Assembly: GCA_013215145.1 (NCBI GenBank)
Contig: JABSRP010000043.1
Coordinates: 1 to 63,330, forward strand
Reading direction: 5' to 3'
Length of the DNA: 63,330 nt
Source: Pseudobacteriovorax sp.
Lineage (GTDB): Bacteria; Bdellovibrionota_B; Oligoflexia; Oligoflexales; Oligoflexaceae
Translations under genes and position numbers: made by a program
Part shown: positions 62,473-63,330 of the stretch, piece after piece
Layout: the number at the start of each line of letters is the position of its first letter
Position numbering within the stretch: the stretch's first letter is position 1
Notes under the pieces: generated by a model
Told to the model about the DNA's origin: nothing
Database searches by the model: none
Seen by the model: only the letters and a program-made list of their open reading frames with translations

Positions 62473-62844
62473 TTACTGTTTGCTCAACTGAATCTTAAGC
62501 CATTCTTTGGCGGTTTGCGTGCGACCATCAGGAAACTTGATCAAATAGGGCTTTCCTGATAGCGATGACTCTGACGCAACTTTTTCAATAAACATGGACG
62601 CCGTCCATGTTTCTTTCTTTGGGGCAAACCAGCTATCCATAGCTCGCTCCCATTTTCTTTTGAGATGGGAGGCAGCTTCCTTCGGTGGGTACTCTTTGCC
62701 ATTTCTAACAAAGTTTGCCTCAAGGCCTTCAACTGATTTGATGAGCTTTTCTATCTTAGTTTTTTCCTCCTGCCAGCCTGCTTGGCAGACTAGTGGTAGA
62801 GCAAAAGCCGTAAGCACCAAGGTAACCGTAAGAAATCTATGCAT
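62473..62844 (-). CDS. DUF5329 family secreted protein
   Basis: The signal peptide ends PLVCQAG. The mature ~100 residues follow the DUF5329 pattern: EEKTKIEKLIKSVEGL, ANFVRNGKEYPPKEAASHL, KRKWERAM, MFIEKVASESSLSGKPYLIK and AKEWLKIQL. The family is of unknown function and usually encoded alone, as here. The helical order and the conserved FxRNGxE and SGKPY motifs are clear. A periplasmic location is expected. Confidence 0.88.
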   Translation of the reverse strand: MHRFLTVTLVLTAFALPLVCQAGWQEEKTKIEKLIKSVEGLEANFVRNGKEYPPKEAASHLKRKWERAMDSWFAPKKETWTASMFIEKVASESSLSGKPYLIKFPDGRTQTAKEWLKIQLSKQ

Positions 62845-63012
62845 AGCAGACCCTTTTTCACATGACGCTGAAAGCTCGTGCTACAGCTGACCCAAATCAT
62901 AAATGATCTCTACGGTATGGCACAATTTCCATGAGATTTTAGTAATAAGATGGCCTAGGTTTGCCCCCAAGCTATTGCAACGCCAAACCTACACCACCAC
63001 AATGATCTACTG

Positions 63013-63330
63013 TCACCAAGTGCAGGGGTGAAACCCCATCTGCTCCAGCAATAGCTCGAAGTCTTCCATCTCATTAGGGCCACTAGGAATTTCTGAGCGA
63101 AACAACTCACAGAGACCTGGCCCTTGGCCAGACGACCGGTAAGGAATCCGTCTACCATTGCTATCTTCCGTCCAAGTCCAGCCGCGATTCGGGTAAACGA
63201 CACGCCTACCATCGGCACCCTCTGTCCAAGTCCAACCTCGATTTGGATAAACCACGCGTCTACCATCATTACCTTCGGTCCAGGTCCAGCCTCGACTAGG
63301 ATAGTATACCCTGACCCCACCGGATCCTTC
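63013..63330 (-). CDS. 3' end of a gene with 18-residue tandem repeats (partial)
   Basis: The frame is open through the right edge, so the N-terminus is missing. Three copies of an 18-residue unit are visible, with core GRRVVYPNRGWTWTEG. The first in reading order is GVRVYYPSRGWTWTEG and the last gives way to EDSNGRRIPYR. The unique C-terminal ~50 residues follow (SGQGPGLCELFRSEIPSGP, LLLEQMGFHPCTW), ending with a Cys pair. Aromatic Tyr-Pro-Trp-Thr-Trp repeats suggest a stack of short beta hairpins. The family is unknown to me. Confidence 0.75.
   Translation of the reverse strand, partial: EGSGGVRVYYPSRGWTWTEGNDGRRVVYPNRGWTWTEGADGRRVVYPNRGWTWTEDSNGRRIPYRSSGQGPGLCELFRSEIPSGPNEMEDFELLLEQMGFHPCTW
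63166..63330 (-). repeat. Tandem 54-bp repeats encoding GRRVVYPNRGWTWTEG units
   Basis: Three copies of about 54 bp reach the right edge; more may lie outside. The units are in frame and differ at few amino acids. Confidence 0.85.

Overview
The window looks like chromosome from a Gram-negative, deeply branching proteobacterium-like organism, most probably Bdellovibrionota/Oligoflexia (inference). The pointers are a TIGR02147-type regulator, a DUF1552 plus DUF1592/DUF1588 gene pair, fourteen or so Sec/lipobox lipoproteins, a collagen-like secreted protein, several leucine-rich or fibronectin-like repeat lipoproteins, a Hint-domain surface protein and orphan HPt/REC proteins. I saw no rRNA, tRNA, CRISPR array, transposase or phage module. 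Both strands are used, in short operons.

Layout. 1-7 kb: a truncated 5' fragment of a monomeric isocitrate dehydrogenase gene, an orphan HPt-REC protein, secreted or lipoprotein genes, and a DJ-1/PfpI protein divergent from a LysR regulator with a palindromic operator between them. 7-10 kb: a near-perfect Fur box in front of a stand-alone OmpR-type DNA-binding protein, followed by a membrane CheA-like kinase. 10-15.5 kb: a GT-C type membrane glycosyltransferase, an outer-membrane barrel, an astacin-like metalloprotease lipoprotein, a noncoding block of nested direct and inverted repeats, and gamma-glutamyltransferase. 15.5-23.4 kb: a complete RND efflux operon (TolC-like, adaptor, pump) behind a strong palindrome, then an ABC-2 exporter.

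23.7-37.4 kb is a surface-protein region: an L-domain repeat lipoprotein, barrels, two long genes each broken by one in-frame TGA, a collagen-like protein with about 85 Gly-X-Y triplets, and a Hint-domain protein with a pilin-like N-terminus. 37.5-47.6 kb: REC-PilZ regulator, DegT-type aminotransferase with an SRPBCC protein, a phospholipase D-like enzyme, a 1356-residue lipoprotein with 11 fibronectin-like repeats, and a class 3 lipase lipoprotein. 48.2-51.2 kb: an operon of subtilase lipoprotein, alpha/beta hydrolase lipoprotein and SMP-30-like protein.

51.3-56.5 kb holds two pairs of an HTH regulator with a small secreted protein, and a redoxin/His-rich lipoprotein operon divergent from an HxlR regulator. 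56.9-60.4 kb is the DUF1552/cytochrome-like pair. The right edge has a lipoprotein, a DUF5329 protein and the 3' end of a gene encoding 18-residue repeats.

Taken together the window encodes an envelope-centred lifestyle: secreted hydrolases, adhesin-like repeat proteins, efflux, and signalling proteins whose partners are not linked. Functions are assigned by motif recognition alone.
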